From: Klebsiella oxytoca
GTDB taxonomy: Bacteria; Pseudomonadota; Gammaproteobacteria; Enterobacterales; Enterobacteriaceae
NCBI RefSeq assembly: GCF_009707385.1
Contig: NZ_CP046115.1
Span: 4,154,001 to 4,218,000, forward strand
Reading direction: 5' to 3'
Length of the DNA stretch: 64,000 bases
Shown piece after piece: positions 33,474 through 43,712 of the stretch. A program made the position numbers and the translations under genes. The notes beneath the pieces were generated by a model. It made no database searches. It was given only the letters and a program-made list of their open reading frames with translations, and was not told the origin of the DNA. The stretch's first letter is position 1. The number at the start of each line of letters is the position of its first letter.

Positions 33474-34247
33474 ATGAAACCACGTCAGCGCCAGGCAGCC
33501 ATTCTCGAGCACCTGCAATCGCAGGGCAAATGCTCGGTCGAAGAGCTGGCGCAACACTTCGACACCACCGGCACCACCATCCGTAAGGATCTGGTGATCC
33601 TTGAGAATGCCGGCACCGTAATCCGCACTTACGGCGGCGTGGTGTTAAATAAGGATGAGGCCGATCCGCCCATCGACCACAAGACGCTGATTAACACTCA
33701 CAAAAAAGAGCGGATTGCCGAAGCCGCGGTCAGCTTCATTCACGATGGCGACTCGATCATTCTTGACGCCGGCAGCACCGTGCTGCAAATGGTGCCGATG
33801 CTTAGCCGCTTCAATAACATCACCGTGATGACCAACAGCCTGCATATTGTCAACGCTCTCTCCGAGCTGGATAACGAACAAACTATTCTGATGCCGGGCG
33901 GCACTTTTCGTAAAAAATCGGCCTCTTTTCACGGCCAGCTGGCGGAAAACGCCTTTGAACAATTCAGCTTCGATCGCCTGTTTATGGGCACCGACGGAAT
34001 TGACTTAATCGCCGGGGTCACCACCTTTAATGAGGTTTATACGGTCAGCAAAGCGATGTGCAATGCCGCCCGCGAAGTTATCCTGATGGCCGACTCGTCG
34101 AAGTTTGGCCGCAAAAGCCCTAATATCGTCTGCGGCCTGGAGAGCGTAGACAAATTGATTACCGATGCCGATATCAGCCCGGAATTTAAGCAGGCGCTGG
34201 AAGCAAAAGGCATCGAAGTCATTATTACTGGAGAAGATCATGAGTAA
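33474..34247 (+). CDS. srlR: SrlR (GutR), DeoR-family repressor of the glucitol operon
   Basis: The 257-residue repressor has an N-terminal helix-turn-helix ([23 protein letters not shown], about residues 18-40) and a C-terminal sugar-phosphate-sensing DeoR domain with [16 protein letters not shown] and [15 protein letters not shown]. It represses srl in the absence of glucitol. Its last 8 nt overlap the gutQ start, so the two are translated together. Confidence 0.96.
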   Translation: MKPRQRQAAILEHLQSQGKCSVEELAQHFDTTGTTIRKDLVILENAGTVIRTYGGVVLNKDEADPPIDHKTLINTHKKERIAEAAVSFIHDGDSIILDAGSTVLQMVPMLSRFNNITVMTNSLHIVNALSELDNEQTILMPGGTFRKKSASFHGQLAENAFEQFSFDRLFMGTDGIDLIAGVTTFNEVYTVSKAMCNAAREVILMADSSKFGRKSPNIVCGLESVDKLITDADISPEFKQALEAKGIEVIITGEDHE

Positions 34248-35205
34248 CTTTCTGTTAGAAGCCGGACGCCAGACCCTGATGCTGGAGCTTCAGGAGGCGA
34301 GCCGCCTGCCTGAACGCCTGGGCGACGACTTCATCCGCGCGGCGGAGACCATCATCCACTGCGAGGGCAAACTGGTCGTCTCCGGTATTGGCAAATCGGG
34401 TCATATTGGTAAAAAGCTGGCCGCCACCTTCGCCAGCACCGGCACCCCGGCATTTTTTGTTCACCCGGCGGAAGCGCTGCACGGCGACCTCGGAATGCTC
34501 GATAGCCGCGACGTGATGCTGTTTATCTCCTATTCCGGCAGCGCCAAAGAGCTGGATCTGATCGTCCCGCGGCTGGAAGAAAAATCTATTCCGCTGCTGG
34601 CGATGACCGGTAAATCCACCTCACCGCTGGCGCTGGCAGCCAAAGCGGTGCTCGATATCGCCGTCGAGCGTGAAGCCTGCCCGATGCACCTCGCGCCGAC
34701 TTCCAGCACCGTCAACACGCTGATGCTCGGCGACGCGCTGGCGATGGCGGTGATGCAGGCCCGCGGCTTTAATGAAGAAGATTTTGCCCGTTCGCATCCG
34801 GCTGGCGCGCTGGGCGCGCGGCTGCTGAATAAAGTTCACCACCTGATGCGCCGCGACGGCGACGTGCCGCGCGTGGCCAACGACACCAGCGTCATGGACG
34901 CGATGCTCGAACTCAGCCGCACCGGCCTGGGGCTGGTCGCCGTTTGCGATGAGCGCAATCATGTGCAGGGCGTCTTTACCGACGGCGACCTGCGCCGCTG
35001 GCTGGTAGGCGGCGGCAGCTTACAGGATATCGTCAGCCAGGCGATGACCCGCAACGGCGTCACTCTGCAAGCGGAAAGCCGTGCGATAGAAGCCAAAGAG
35101 CGCCTGATGAAGCATAAAATCAGCGCCGCGCCGGTGGTGGATGAAAACGGCCTGCTGGTCGGCGCGATTAACCTGCAGAACTTTTATCAGGCCGGGATCC
35201 TTTAA
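34240..35205 (+). CDS. gutQ: Arabinose-5-phosphate isomerase GutQ
   Basis: GutQ interconverts ribulose 5-phosphate and arabinose 5-phosphate, paralogous to KdsD. The 321-residue protein has an SIS domain ([20 protein letters not shown] at about residues 47-66, [11 protein letters not shown]) and two CBS domains at the C-terminus. The ATG at 34240 lies within the end of srlR with GGAGAAGATC in front. Length equals that of E. coli. Its 3' end overlaps that of the convergent norR by 38 nt. Confidence 0.96.
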   Translation: MSNFLLEAGRQTLMLELQEASRLPERLGDDFIRAAETIIHCEGKLVVSGIGKSGHIGKKLAATFASTGTPAFFVHPAEALHGDLGMLDSRDVMLFISYSGSAKELDLIVPRLEEKSIPLLAMTGKSTSPLALAAKAVLDIAVEREACPMHLAPTSSTVNTLMLGDALAMAVMQARGFNEEDFARSHPAGALGARLLNKVHHLMRRDGDVPRVANDTSVMDAMLELSRTGLGLVAVCDERNHVQGVFTDGDLRRWLVGGGSLQDIVSQAMTRNGVTLQAESRAIEAKERLMKHKISAAPVVDENGLLVGAINLQNFYQAGIL

Positions 35206-36712
35206 GCCCAAGACGCTTCGCCAGCCGGTGCAGGTTGGCGACGTCAAGATCCAGCGCGCGAGCGGTAGCGGCCCAGTTTCGGTTGTTCTCCGCCAGCGCT
35301 CTGGCGATCGCTTCACGCTGGAACGTCTCTGTCGCCTCGCGCAGGCTTACCGCTCCCGCCGCTGGCTGCGGGCTGACGTTCGGTAAGGTCGGCATTTCCG
35401 CGGCAAACTGAAAATGCTGCGGCTCCAGCAGCACCTCATTACCCACCTGCGTCGCCCGCGCCAGCACCACCGCCCGATGAATGGCATGTTCCAGCTCGCG
35501 CACGTTACCCGGCCATGACCAGGCCAGCAGCCTGACGCGCGTCGCCTCGCTTAAAATCACCTGCGACAGCCCCATACGTAAACGACACTGCTCGCAGAAA
35601 TAGCCCGCCAGCAGCACGACGTCATTTTCCCGCTCGCGCAGCGCCGGGACCGACAGCGGAAACACGCTCAGGCGATGATAGAGGTCGGCGCGAAAACGCC
35701 CCTCCACCACCTCCTGACGCAGGTCGCGGTTGGTCGCCGCCAGCACCCGCACATCCACCCGCAGGTTGCGATCGTCGCCGACGCGCTGAATATCGCCATA
35801 TTGCAGCACCCGCAGCAGCTTGGCCTGCAGCGCCAGCGAAAGTTCGCCAATCTCATCAAGGAATAGCGTCCCGTTATCCGCCATTTCAAACTTGCCGCTG
35901 CGGTTGCTTATCGCCCCGGTAAACGCTCCTTTGACGTGACCAAACAGTTCACTCTCCGCCACGCTCTCCGGCAGAGCCGCGCAGTTAAGATAGACCAGCG
36001 GATTGGCCGCCCGCGGCGATCCCTGATGCACCGCCTTCGCCACCAGCTCTTTGCCAGTGCCGGTCTCCCCGCTAATCAGGACGTTCAGGTCGGAAGCGGC
36101 GACGATATCGATCTCTTTTTTCAGCTGCAGCATCGGCGCCGACAGGCCAATGATCTCCTGACGTTCGGATACCGGATAAACGATGGCCTGCTCCGGCAGC
36201 ACGTTTTGATTCTCCAGTCGGGCAATCAGCAGCGCGTTATTGAGCGCCCCGGCCACCAGAGCGGCTATCAGGCGCAGCTCCTCGTCGCTAAAGCTGTCGA
36301 AGCGGTCCGCATCCATCCCGTCGAGGGTAAGCGCGCCGATCAGGGTTTGCCCGGCAAACAGCGGCAGGCCGACGCAGGCGTGCACCTTCAGGCTCTCCTG
36401 ACCGGGGATCAGCCCATCGTAAGGGTCCGGCAGACTGCTGTCCGCCGGGAAGCGTACCACGTCCCCCGCCCGGGCAATCGCCTCCAGCCGCGGGTGCCCC
36501 TCAAGGGCAAAGCGCCGCCCGAGCACGTCCTGGGCCAGGCCATCGATCGCCAGCGGCACAAACTGATGCGCCTCGTAGCGCAGCAGCGCCGACGCATCGC
36601 AGCCGAGAATCTGCCGCAAAGTGGTAATCAGACGCGAGAAGCGGTCGGCGTGTCCGAGATCGCTTTGTAAATCAATGGCGATTTTCGCCAGGGCCTCGAC
36701 GGTGAAACTCAT
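35168..36712 (-). CDS. norR: NorR, nitric-oxide-sensing sigma-54 activator
   Basis: NorR activates norVW when its GAF-domain iron binds nitric oxide. The iron-ligand set proposed for E. coli NorR is present: Arg75, Asp96, Asp99, Cys113 and Asp131. The central AAA+ domain has [10 protein letters not shown] and the sigma-54 contact loop GAFTGA, and a Fis-type helix-turn-helix ends the protein. At 514 residues it is about ten longer than E. coli NorR, with a C-terminal extension after KRLGLKG that reads into gutQ's end. It is divergent from norV and shares its control region. Confidence 0.97.
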   Translation of the reverse strand: MSFTVEALAKIAIDLQSDLGHADRFSRLITTLRQILGCDASALLRYEAHQFVPLAIDGLAQDVLGRRFALEGHPRLEAIARAGDVVRFPADSSLPDPYDGLIPGQESLKVHACVGLPLFAGQTLIGALTLDGMDADRFDSFSDEELRLIAALVAGALNNALLIARLENQNVLPEQAIVYPVSERQEIIGLSAPMLQLKKEIDIVAASDLNVLISGETGTGKELVAKAVHQGSPRAANPLVYLNCAALPESVAESELFGHVKGAFTGAISNRSGKFEMADNGTLFLDEIGELSLALQAKLLRVLQYGDIQRVGDDRNLRVDVRVLAATNRDLRQEVVEGRFRADLYHRLSVFPLSVPALRERENDVVLLAGYFCEQCRLRMGLSQVILSEATRVRLLAWSWPGNVRELEHAIHRAVVLARATQVGNEVLLEPQHFQFAAEMPTLPNVSPQPAAGAVSLREATETFQREAIARALAENNRNWAATARALDLDVANLHRLAKRLGLKGSRPDKSSAG

Positions 36713-36724
36713 TATCGCCCCATA

Positions 36725-36780
36725 GTCATTTTGACAATCAATATAGTCATATCGACTATTTTATACATTGTCATTTTGAC
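36725..36780 (+). promoter_or_regulatory. Three NorR enhancer sites
   Basis: GTCATTTTGAC (36725-36735), GTCATATCGAC (36746-36756) and GTCATTTTGAC (36770-36780) each fit GT-N7-AC with the GTCA half. Spacings are 21 and 24 bp. Three sites are essential for norV activation in E. coli. Confidence 0.92.
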
Positions 36781-36835
36781 ATCAATAAATATAAATAAAA
36801 ACATTAAATCATTATAATTCAATTAATTAAAAACA

Positions 36836-36851
36836 TGGCACGTAACTTGAT
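36836..36851 (+). promoter_or_regulatory. Sigma-54 promoter of norVW
   Basis: TGGCACGTAACTTGAT fits the -24 element fully; the -12 has GA where GC is the consensus. It lies 56 nt after the last NorR site and 47 nt before norV, across an AT-rich stretch. Confidence 0.75.
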
Positions 36852-36898
36852 ATAGACAAAATATCTTATTTGAAAACGCTGTGTTAATTGAGGTGGTT

Positions 36899-38338
36899 AT
36901 GTCCATTCTGGTTAAAAATAATATTCATTGGGTTGGCCAACGCGACTGGGAAGTACGTGATTTCCACGGTACTGAATACAAAACGCTGCGCGGCAGCAGC
37001 TACAACAGCTATCTCATCCGGGAAGAAAAAAACGTGCTGATTGATACCGTCGATCATAAATTCAGCCGTGAATTCGTGCAGAACCTGCGCGGCGAAATCG
37101 ACCTCGCCGATATTGATTACATCATTATTAACCACGCCGAAGAGGATCACGCCGGCGCGCTCACCGAACTGATGACGCAGATCCCGGATACCCCAATCTA
37201 CTGTACCGCCAACGCCATCGACTCCATCACCGGCCATCATCATCATCCGGAGTGGAACTTTAAGGTGGTGAAAACCGGCGACAGCCTGGATATCGGCAAC
37301 GGCAAGCAGCTGATCTTCGTCGAAACTCCGATGCTGCACTGGCCGGATAGCATGATGACCTACATGACCGGCGACGCGGTGCTGTTCAGCAACGACGCCT
37401 TCGGCCAGCACTACTGCGATGAGCATCTGTTTAATGATGAAGTTGACCAGGTTGAGCTTTATGAGCAGTGCCAGCGCTACTACGCCAACATCCTGACCCC
37501 GTTCAGCCGCCTGGTGACGCCGAAAATCACCGAGATCCTCGACTTTAACCTGCCGGTAGATATGATTGCCACCTCCCACGGCGTGGTCTGGCGCGATAAC
37601 CCGACACAAATTGTCGAAAAATATCTCGAGTGGGCGGCGGATTATCAGGAAGACCGCATCACCATTTTCTACGACACCATGTCCAACAACACCCGCATGA
37701 TGGCCGATGCGATCGCTCAGGGCATTACCGACGTGGATCCGCGGGTGGCGGTGAAAATCTTTAACGTCGCCCGCAGCGATAAAAACGACATTCTGACCAA
37801 CGTATTCCGCTCGAAAGGCATACTGGTCGGCACCTCCACCATGAATAACGTGATGATGCCGAAAATCGCCGGACTGGTGGAGGAGATGACCGGTCTGCGT
37901 TTCCGCAACAAACACGCCAGCGCCTTCGGCTCCCACGGCTGGAGCGGCGGCGCGGTTGACCGCCTGTCCACGCGCTTACAGGATGCGGGCTTTGAAATGT
38001 CCCTGAGCCTGAAGGCCAAATGGCGTCCTGACCTCAACGCGCTGGAGCTGTGCCGCGAACACGGTCGTGAAATCGCCCGTCAGTGGGCCCTCTCCCCGCT
38101 GCCGCTGAGCCAGGAGAAAAAAGCGCTGCCGGAAGCAACGCCCTGCACAGCGGCGGCCGATCTCGGCCCAAAAATGCAGTGTAGCGTTTGCCAGTGGATT
38201 TATGACCCCGAACAGGGCGAGCCGAACCAGGATGTCCAGCCGGGTACGCCATGGAGCGAAGTTCCGGATAACTTCCTCTGTCCTGAATGTTCTCTGGGTA
38301 AAGATGTATTTGACGTTCTGGCATCGGAGGCAAAATGA
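36899..38338 (+). CDS. norV: Anaerobic nitric oxide reductase flavorubredoxin
   Basis: NorV reduces nitric oxide to nitrous oxide under anaerobic conditions. The N-terminal metallo-beta-lactamase-like diiron domain has His79, Glu81, Asp83 and His84 (HAEEDHAG); the flavodoxin domain begins near [14 protein letters not shown]; a C-terminal rubredoxin with [10 protein letters not shown] and CPECSLGKD completes the chain. The ATG at 36899 gives 479 residues, as in E. coli; a GTG/TTG-type start at 36881 lacks the ribosome-binding GAGGTGG position. It overlaps norW by 4 nt. Confidence 0.97.
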   Translation: MSILVKNNIHWVGQRDWEVRDFHGTEYKTLRGSSYNSYLIREEKNVLIDTVDHKFSREFVQNLRGEIDLADIDYIIINHAEEDHAGALTELMTQIPDTPIYCTANAIDSITGHHHHPEWNFKVVKTGDSLDIGNGKQLIFVETPMLHWPDSMMTYMTGDAVLFSNDAFGQHYCDEHLFNDEVDQVELYEQCQRYYANILTPFSRLVTPKITEILDFNLPVDMIATSHGVVWRDNPTQIVEKYLEWAADYQEDRITIFYDTMSNNTRMMADAIAQGITDVDPRVAVKIFNVARSDKNDILTNVFRSKGILVGTSTMNNVMMPKIAGLVEEMTGLRFRNKHASAFGSHGWSGGAVDRLSTRLQDAGFEMSLSLKAKWRPDLNALELCREHGREIARQWALSPLPLSQEKKALPEATPCTAAADLGPKMQCSVCQWIYDPEQGEPNQDVQPGTPWSEVPDNFLCPECSLGKDVFDVLASEAK

Positions 38339-39468
38339 GTGATGGTATCGTCATCATCGGCTCGGGCTTCGCGGCCCGTCAGCTGGTAAAAAATATTCGC
38401 AAGAAGGACCCGGACATCCCGCTGACCCTGATCGCCGCCGACAGCATGGATGAGTACAACAAACCGGATCTCAGCCATGTGGTCAGTCTCGGGCAGAAGG
38501 CCGACGACCTGACCCTGCAAACGGCGGGTGAGTTTGCCGAGCAGTACAATCTGCGCCTGTTTCCGCATACCTGGGTCAGCGATATCGACGCTGAGAATCA
38601 GCGGGTGAAGAGCCAGGAGCGCGAGTGGAGTTATGACAAACTGGTACTGGCCACCGGCGCGACGCCGTTTATTCCGCCGGTGCCGGGACGCGAGCTGATG
38701 CTGACTCTGAATAGCCAGCGAGAATACGGCGCGGCGCAAAGCCAGCTGCGCGATGCAAAAAGAGTGCTGATCGTTGGCGGCGGGCTGATTGGCTGCGAGC
38801 TGGCGATGGATTTCTGCCGCGCCGGCAAAGCGGTGACGGTCGTGGATAACTCCGCCAGCGTGCTGTCGGCGCTGATGCCGCTGGAAGCCAGCAGTCGACT
38901 GCAGCATCGTCTGACCGACATGGGCGTGCATCTGATGCTGAAGACTCAGTTGGAAAGCCTGGAGCAGAGCGCCGACGGGATTCGCGTCACCCTCGATCGT
39001 CAGCGTACGGTGACGGTTGATGCGGTCGTCGCCGCCGCCGGCCTGCGTCCGGAAACGGCGCTGGCGCGGCATGCGGGTCTGAGAATTAATCGCGGCGTGG
39101 TGGTCAACAGCCAGCTGCAAACCAGCCATCCGGCGATTTACGCCCTCGGCGACTGCGCGGAAATCAACGGTATGGTGTTGCCGTTTCTGCAGCCGATTCT
39201 GCTAAGCGCCATGAGCCTCGGTAAAACTCTGCTGGGCCAGCGGAGCGATCTGAAGCTGCCGCCGATGCTGGTGAAGGTGAAGACGCCGGATTTACCGCTG
39301 CACCTGGCGGGCGATACCCGACGCGAGGATCTGACGTGGAATATCGTTGCCGCCAAAGACGGTCTGATGGCGAAAGGGGTGGATAGTGAAAATCAGCTGC
39401 GCGCCTTTGTGGTCAGCGAGGATCGGATGAAAGACGCCTTTGCGCTGCTTAAACAGCTGGTGAGTTAA
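38335..39468 (+). CDS. norW: NADH:flavorubredoxin reductase
   Basis: NorW passes electrons from NADH to the rubredoxin domain of NorV. The 377-residue FAD protein shows [15 protein letters not shown] at the N-terminus, a second dinucleotide fold at [17 protein letters not shown] and the FAD motif [12 protein letters not shown]. The length equals E. coli NorW. It is the last gene of norVW and is convergent with the nickel permease gene across a BIME cluster. Confidence 0.96.
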   Translation: MSDGIVIIGSGFAARQLVKNIRKKDPDIPLTLIAADSMDEYNKPDLSHVVSLGQKADDLTLQTAGEFAEQYNLRLFPHTWVSDIDAENQRVKSQEREWSYDKLVLATGATPFIPPVPGRELMLTLNSQREYGAAQSQLRDAKRVLIVGGGLIGCELAMDFCRAGKAVTVVDNSASVLSALMPLEASSRLQHRLTDMGVHLMLKTQLESLEQSADGIRVTLDRQRTVTVDAVVAAAGLRPETALARHAGLRINRGVVVNSQLQTSHPAIYALGDCAEINGMVLPFLQPILLSAMSLGKTLLGQRSDLKLPPMLVKVKTPDLPLHLAGDTRREDLTWNIVAAKDGLMAKGVDSENQLRAFVVSEDRMKDAFALLKQLVS

Positions 39469-39487
39469 CCTCAATGAAATGAGGTTA

Positions 39488-39781
39488 TTCCCGGGTCGCG
39501 GCGTAAACGCCTTACCCGGGCTGCCCAATCTGCGAGGCGCCCGGGTCTGGTAGCCCGGCTAAGCGCAGCGCGAGCCGGGAAAATGCCCAATTACCGCGCC
39601 ACTCCTGTAGCCCGGGCAGGCGCTTTGCGCCTCCCCCGGGAGAAAACGTGCGGCGCATGGCGGACATTCCAGGAGGCGAGCGCTCTCTCTTCCCGGGTCG
39701 CGGCGTAAACGCCTTACCCGGGCTACCCAATCTGCGAGGCGCCCGGGTCTGGTAGCCCGGCTAAGCGCAGCGCGAGCCGGG
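39488..39781. repeat. BIME with a 92-bp direct duplication
   Basis: Segments 39488-39579 and 39690-39781 are identical except for about one base; each contains TTCCCGGGTCGCGGCG and TAGCCCGGCTAAGCGC palindromic REP units. Another REP (about 39608-39643, TAGCCCGGGCAGGCGC with GCGCCTCCCCCGGG) lies between them. The 325-bp gap 39469-39793 contains nothing else. Confidence 0.9.
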
Positions 39782-39793
39782 GAGATACCCAAC

Positions 39794-40807
39794 CTACCGC
39801 GCCAGATTATCGTATCCGCGCCAGCGGTAGTTGAGCACCGACAGCACCCAGCAGGCAACGAACAGCCCCACCACCACAAAACCGGCGTCGCCGAGATGGT
39901 CGTTCAATGCGCCGACCCAGCGCCAGACCCCGCCGCTCAGGGAAAACTTATCCATCAACAGCCCCAGCGCCTCCAGACCGCCGATAAACAGCGCCACCAC
40001 CACCGAGGTGCCGGTAATGGTCATATTGTAATAGAGCTTACGCTGCGGCTTACTGAACGCCCAGCCGTAGGCGCCGACCATCAGCACGTTATCGAGCGTA
40101 TCCACCAGCGCCATCCCGCTGGCGAACAGCGCCGGAAAAATCATAATCGACCAAATCGACATCCCGCTCGACGCGCTGGCGGCAGAAATGCCCAGCACGC
40201 CGATTTCCGTCGCCGTATCAAAACCGAGGCCAAACAGAAACCCCACCAGGTACATCTGCCAGCTGCGGCTAATCAGGCGGAAGGTCTTAGCGAACAGCCA
40301 GCTCATCATGCCGCCGCCGATCGCAACCTCATCGCTCACCTTTTCGCCCTGCTTCCACGCCCGAAAGCTGCGCCAGACGCTGCGCAGAATAACCAGGTTG
40401 ATAAACGCCATCGCCAGCAAAAACAGCGCCGATACGGCGGTGCCGATGACGCTGCCGGTCTCGTGAAACCAGCTCATCTGCTGGCCGAAGGCGGTAGCGG
40501 TCGCGGCAATCGCCGCCGAAGCAAGCACCACAATCGACGAATGCCCCAGAGAGAACCATACGCCGACGGCAAAAGGCCGTTTCCCCTGCTGCATCATTTT
40601 GCGGGTGACGTTATCGATCGCCGCAATATGGTCGGCATCCACCGCGTGGCGCAGGCCGTAGCCCCAGGCCAGCAGGCTGGCGGCCATCAGCGCGCCGCTG
40701 CCGCCGAATGCGGCAAACGCCCAGCCCCACGCCAGCAAATTGGCGGCAATTAATGCCAGCACCAGCGCCGCTGCGCGCGGCTGCTGACGTAAAATCGTCA
40801 CTATCAT
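39794..40807 (-). CDS. HoxN/NixA-family nickel (cobalt) permease
   Basis: This 337-residue inner-membrane NiCoT transporter imports nickel with high affinity. The signature HX4DH is His54-Ala-Val-Asp-Ala-Asp59-His60 (RHAVDADHIAAIDN), and the second motif LGFDTATEIG follows, with about eight transmembrane helices. ATG 40807 has AAAGGATTCCG before it; a long upstream extension in frame is rejected as it would run into hypF. It follows hypF by 11 nt on the same strand, so it is probably cotranscribed with hydN-hypF, placing nickel import with hydrogenase maturation. E. coli K-12 has no gene here. Confidence 0.9.
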   Translation of the reverse strand: MIVTILRQQPRAAALVLALIAANLLAWGWAFAAFGGSGALMAASLLAWGYGLRHAVDADHIAAIDNVTRKMMQQGKRPFAVGVWFSLGHSSIVVLASAAIAATATAFGQQMSWFHETGSVIGTAVSALFLLAMAFINLVILRSVWRSFRAWKQGEKVSDEVAIGGGMMSWLFAKTFRLISRSWQMYLVGFLFGLGFDTATEIGVLGISAASASSGMSIWSIMIFPALFASGMALVDTLDNVLMVGAYGWAFSKPQRKLYYNMTITGTSVVVALFIGGLEALGLLMDKFSLSGGVWRWVGALNDHLGDAGFVVVGLFVACWVLSVLNYRWRGYDNLAR

Positions 40808-40818
40808 GTCGGAATCCT

Positions 40819-43038
40819 TTAAACCTGCAGGCGGGCCGCAGCGATGACCGCCTGGCCGAGGGCAATCGCACCGTCGCCTGCGGGAAGCTGCTGCGGAAAG
40901 AGCAGAGTAAAATCGGCCAGATAAAAGGTCAATCGCGCCTTCAGCAGGCGGTTGTGCAATACCCCGCCGCCGAAGGCCAGGGTCTGTATCTCCCTCGCGA
41001 ACGCGCAATCACGCATCATTGCCGCCAGCCCGCGGGCCAGCGCATCATGAAAGGCCCACGCTTTTTGCGCCGGGTCCGCCTGCCAGCTCAGCCACTGCTG
41101 CCAGAAGGTCGACAAGTCCAGCTCGCCGTCTCGCCACGGTAGCGTCACCGGGTGATCAACGCCTTCGCAGGTCGCCGCCAGCACTTCCAGACGACAGGCT
41201 GCCTCCCCCTCATAGCTCAGAGTGAGCGGCGCGCAGCCCAGCGCGCAGGCGACGGCATCAAACAAACGCCCGCACGACGATGCTGAGGGTGCATTAATAC
41301 CGCGTTCAATCGCTCGCGCCAGCAGCGGCCAGTTTTGCTGACGCAGCGCGGCGGTTTCAGCATAGTTCTGCCACTCAGGGACAAACGCCAGGCAGTGGGC
41401 GAGCAGATTGCGCCACGGCTGACGCGCCGCAAGATCGCCGCCGGGCAGCGCCACCGCCGGCAGGCCGCCGAGGTGCTCGCACTCGCGATAGTTGACCCGC
41501 AGGCACTCGCCGCCCCACAGTTCGCCGTTCTCCCCCATCCCGATGCCGTCAAGCGTCAGGGCGATTACGTCGCCACCGTCCAGCGGCCAGCGATGCTCTG
41601 CCAGACAGGCGGCAGCGTGGGCATGATGGTGTAAAACGCGCTCCACCGGCAGCGCCAGCGACGCCGCCCACTGCGAAGCGCGATAGCCGGGATGAGCGTC
41701 GACCACCACCCGCTGCGGCGCAAAAGCGTAAATCTCCTGCATCAAGTGCAGCGCCTGTCGCCACTGCCCTTCGACGCCCTCGTCGTCGAGATCGCCAAAA
41801 TGCTGGCTGAGCACCGCTTCGTCGCCGCGCAGCAGGCAAAAGGTATTTTTCATATCCGCACCGAGAGCCAGCAGCGGCGGCGCGTCGTGAAACCCCGGCG
41901 GCAGCGCCAGCGCGTCCGGCACGTAGCCGCGGGCGCGGCGCAGCATCTCGCCGTTTTGCCGCACCACCGAATCATCCATCCGCTGCACAATCTCGCGGTT
42001 ATGCAGCAGAAAACCGTCGGCAATCCCGGCTAAGTCCGCCAGCGCCTCGGCGTTGGTTAACGCCGGCGGGCGGCCGCTGAGGTTGCCGGAGGTCATCACT
42101 AAGGGACGCGCCAGCGCCTGCGAAAGTAAATGCTGCAATGGATTAGACGGCAGCATCCCCCCTACTTCCGCAAGCCCCGGCGCAATCAGGTCGCACAGGC
42201 CAGTCACCAGCTTTTTTTCCAGCAGCACGATCGGCGCGGCGGGTGACGTCAGCAGCGCTACCGCCTGTTCGCTGAGCCCCGCCGTTGTCGCCAGCATCAC
42301 CGCCAGCGGTTTCGCCGGACGATGTTTACGCGCCCGCAGCTTCGCGACGGCCTCAGAATTTCCGGCATCGCACAGCAGATGAAAACCGCCCAGCCCCTTC
42401 ACCGCCACAATATCGCCCGCCAGCAGGCGAACAATCGCCGCTGCTAAAGCGTCCTCGCCCAATAAATGCGCCCGGGAACCGCGCCACTCCAGCCGCGGTC
42501 CGCACCCGGCGCAGGCTACCGGCTGAGCGTGGAAACGGCGATCTCCGGGGTCGCCATACTCCGCCGCGCAGGAGGGGCAAAGAGGAAACGGCGACATGGA
42601 GGTGAACGGTCGGTCGTAGGGCATGGCGCGAATAATGGTAAAGCGCGGCCCGCAGTGGGTACAGTTGATAAACGGATAGCGGTAGCGGCGCTCCAGCGGG
42701 TTGTTCATCTCCGCCAGGCATTCCGGGCAGGTGGCGGCGTCGGGTACAATCTGCGTGCGCATGCTCCCGGCCCCGCTTTGGCGGATAGTGAAATCCGACG
42801 GCGCGACGGTCCAGGCAAACGGCAGAGTTTGCGTGCTATCGATACGCGCCAGCGGCGGGCAGCGCTGGCTTAACGCGGTGAGAAAAAGCGCGCCGTCGCC
42901 GACAAGCCGCACCAGTACGCCGTCGCCGTCGTTGCTTACGTCGCCGCGCAGCCCCAGCCGCTGCGCCAGCTGCCAGACAAAGGGGCGGAAGCCCACCCCC
43001 TGCACTTTACCGCGAATACGGATCTGTACCCCGTTCAT
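40819..43038 (-). CDS. hypF: HypF, carbamoyltransferase for the NiFe-hydrogenase cyanide ligand
   Basis: HypF activates carbamoyl phosphate and transfers the carbamoyl group to HypE Cys336, the first step of CN ligand synthesis. Domains in order: acylphosphatase ([13 protein letters not shown], residues 1-90), two zinc fingers ([36 protein letters not shown]), YrdC/Sua5 domain ([16 protein letters not shown]) and a Kae1-like C-terminal domain ([13 protein letters not shown] and [10 protein letters not shown]). It has 739 residues against 750 in E. coli. It follows hydN by 12 nt. Confidence 0.96.
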   Translation of the reverse strand: MNGVQIRIRGKVQGVGFRPFVWQLAQRLGLRGDVSNDGDGVLVRLVGDGALFLTALSQRCPPLARIDSTQTLPFAWTVAPSDFTIRQSGAGSMRTQIVPDAATCPECLAEMNNPLERRYRYPFINCTHCGPRFTIIRAMPYDRPFTSMSPFPLCPSCAAEYGDPGDRRFHAQPVACAGCGPRLEWRGSRAHLLGEDALAAAIVRLLAGDIVAVKGLGGFHLLCDAGNSEAVAKLRARKHRPAKPLAVMLATTAGLSEQAVALLTSPAAPIVLLEKKLVTGLCDLIAPGLAEVGGMLPSNPLQHLLSQALARPLVMTSGNLSGRPPALTNAEALADLAGIADGFLLHNREIVQRMDDSVVRQNGEMLRRARGYVPDALALPPGFHDAPPLLALGADMKNTFCLLRGDEAVLSQHFGDLDDEGVEGQWRQALHLMQEIYAFAPQRVVVDAHPGYRASQWAASLALPVERVLHHHAHAAACLAEHRWPLDGGDVIALTLDGIGMGENGELWGGECLRVNYRECEHLGGLPAVALPGGDLAARQPWRNLLAHCLAFVPEWQNYAETAALRQQNWPLLARAIERGINAPSASSCGRLFDAVACALGCAPLTLSYEGEAACRLEVLAATCEGVDHPVTLPWRDGELDLSTFWQQWLSWQADPAQKAWAFHDALARGLAAMMRDCAFAREIQTLAFGGGVLHNRLLKARLTFYLADFTLLFPQQLPAGDGAIALGQAVIAAARLQV

Positions 43039-43050
43039 TGCGCGGCCGGC

Positions 43051-43578
43051 TTACCAGGCCAGCGCGGTGCGGCGGCGTTTTTCGATATTCATCTGTTCGA
43101 GCTTATTGCGGTCGATGCAGATCAGCGCGTGGGTCGGGCAGGCATCCATACAGGCCGGACCTTCCTCACGGTGGTAGCACAGGTCACACTTGTTGGCTTC
43201 GGCTTTTTCCGCCATCACGTTCAGCCCGGCGCCGCTGTGGCGGATAACCGGACGCACTACCACTTCCATTGCGCCGTACGGGCAGGCCACCACGCAGGTT
43301 TTGCAGCCGATGCAGCGCTCCTGCATCACGTGGACGAAGCCCTGGTCGCGGCTAATCGCGCCGTTCGGACAGACGTTGGCGCACGGCGCGTCTTCGCACT
43401 GACGACAGGCAGTAACCGTCGACACATTGACGCCTTTGATCACGTGAATACGCGGTAAAAAGTTTTTTGGCGTCAGCGCGGCGCAGTCCTGATTTTCCTG
43501 ATGAGAGACCACGCAGGCCACTTCACAGGTGCGGCAGCCGATGCATTTGCTTGCGTCGGCAATAATGAAACGGTTCAT
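43051..43578 (-). CDS. hydN: HydN, four-cluster ferredoxin-type electron carrier
   Basis: HydN is thought to carry electrons for formate dehydrogenase H and hydrogenase activity. This 175-residue protein has four CxxCxxCxxxC-type 4Fe-4S motifs: CIGCRTCEVAC, CRQCEDAPCANVC, CIGCKTCVVAC and CDLCYHREEGPACMDAC. Length equals that of E. coli HydN. It is the first gene of hydN-hypF-permease, behind a sigma-54 type promoter. Confidence 0.96.
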   Translation of the reverse strand: MNRFIIADASKCIGCRTCEVACVVSHQENQDCAALTPKNFLPRIHVIKGVNVSTVTACRQCEDAPCANVCPNGAISRDQGFVHVMQERCIGCKTCVVACPYGAMEVVVRPVIRHSGAGLNVMAEKAEANKCDLCYHREEGPACMDACPTHALICIDRNKLEQMNIEKRRRTALAW

Positions 43579-43616
43579 CCATTTCTCCAGCTGTAAGAAG
43601 GTTACGCGCCGGAGTA

Positions 43617-43632
43617 TGCATAATACGTTCCA
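43617..43632 (-). promoter_or_regulatory. Sigma-54 promoter of hydN-hypF
   Basis: On the minus strand TGGAACGTATTATGCA has GG and GC exactly 10 bp apart and ends 38 nt before the hydN ATG. Confidence 0.75.
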
Positions 43633-43674
43633 GTTTTTAATTCATTGATATTAAAAAGGATAAATATATGAAAT

Positions 43675-43704
43675 GCTGTCATCGTCAGTTGTGACGATGA
43701 CAGC
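43675..43704 (-). promoter_or_regulatory. Perfect 13-bp inverted repeat: ascG terminator and possible FhlA site
   Basis: GCTGTCATCGTCA and TGACGATGACAGC pair perfectly around GTTG. It lies just after the ascG stop, where it could end transcription, and 43 bp upstream of the hydN -24 element. Its half TGTCATCGTCA differs by one base from TGTCATCGACA in the hyc-hyp control region, so an FhlA role is plausible. Confidence 0.55.
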
Positions 43705-43712
43705 TGACGACG

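Noticed and set aside
40808..41008. N-terminal extension of the nickel permease
   Set aside because: It would overlap the end of hypF for 190 nt with Arg-rich sequence; the ATG at 40807 has a ribosome-binding site and begins at the usual place for the family.
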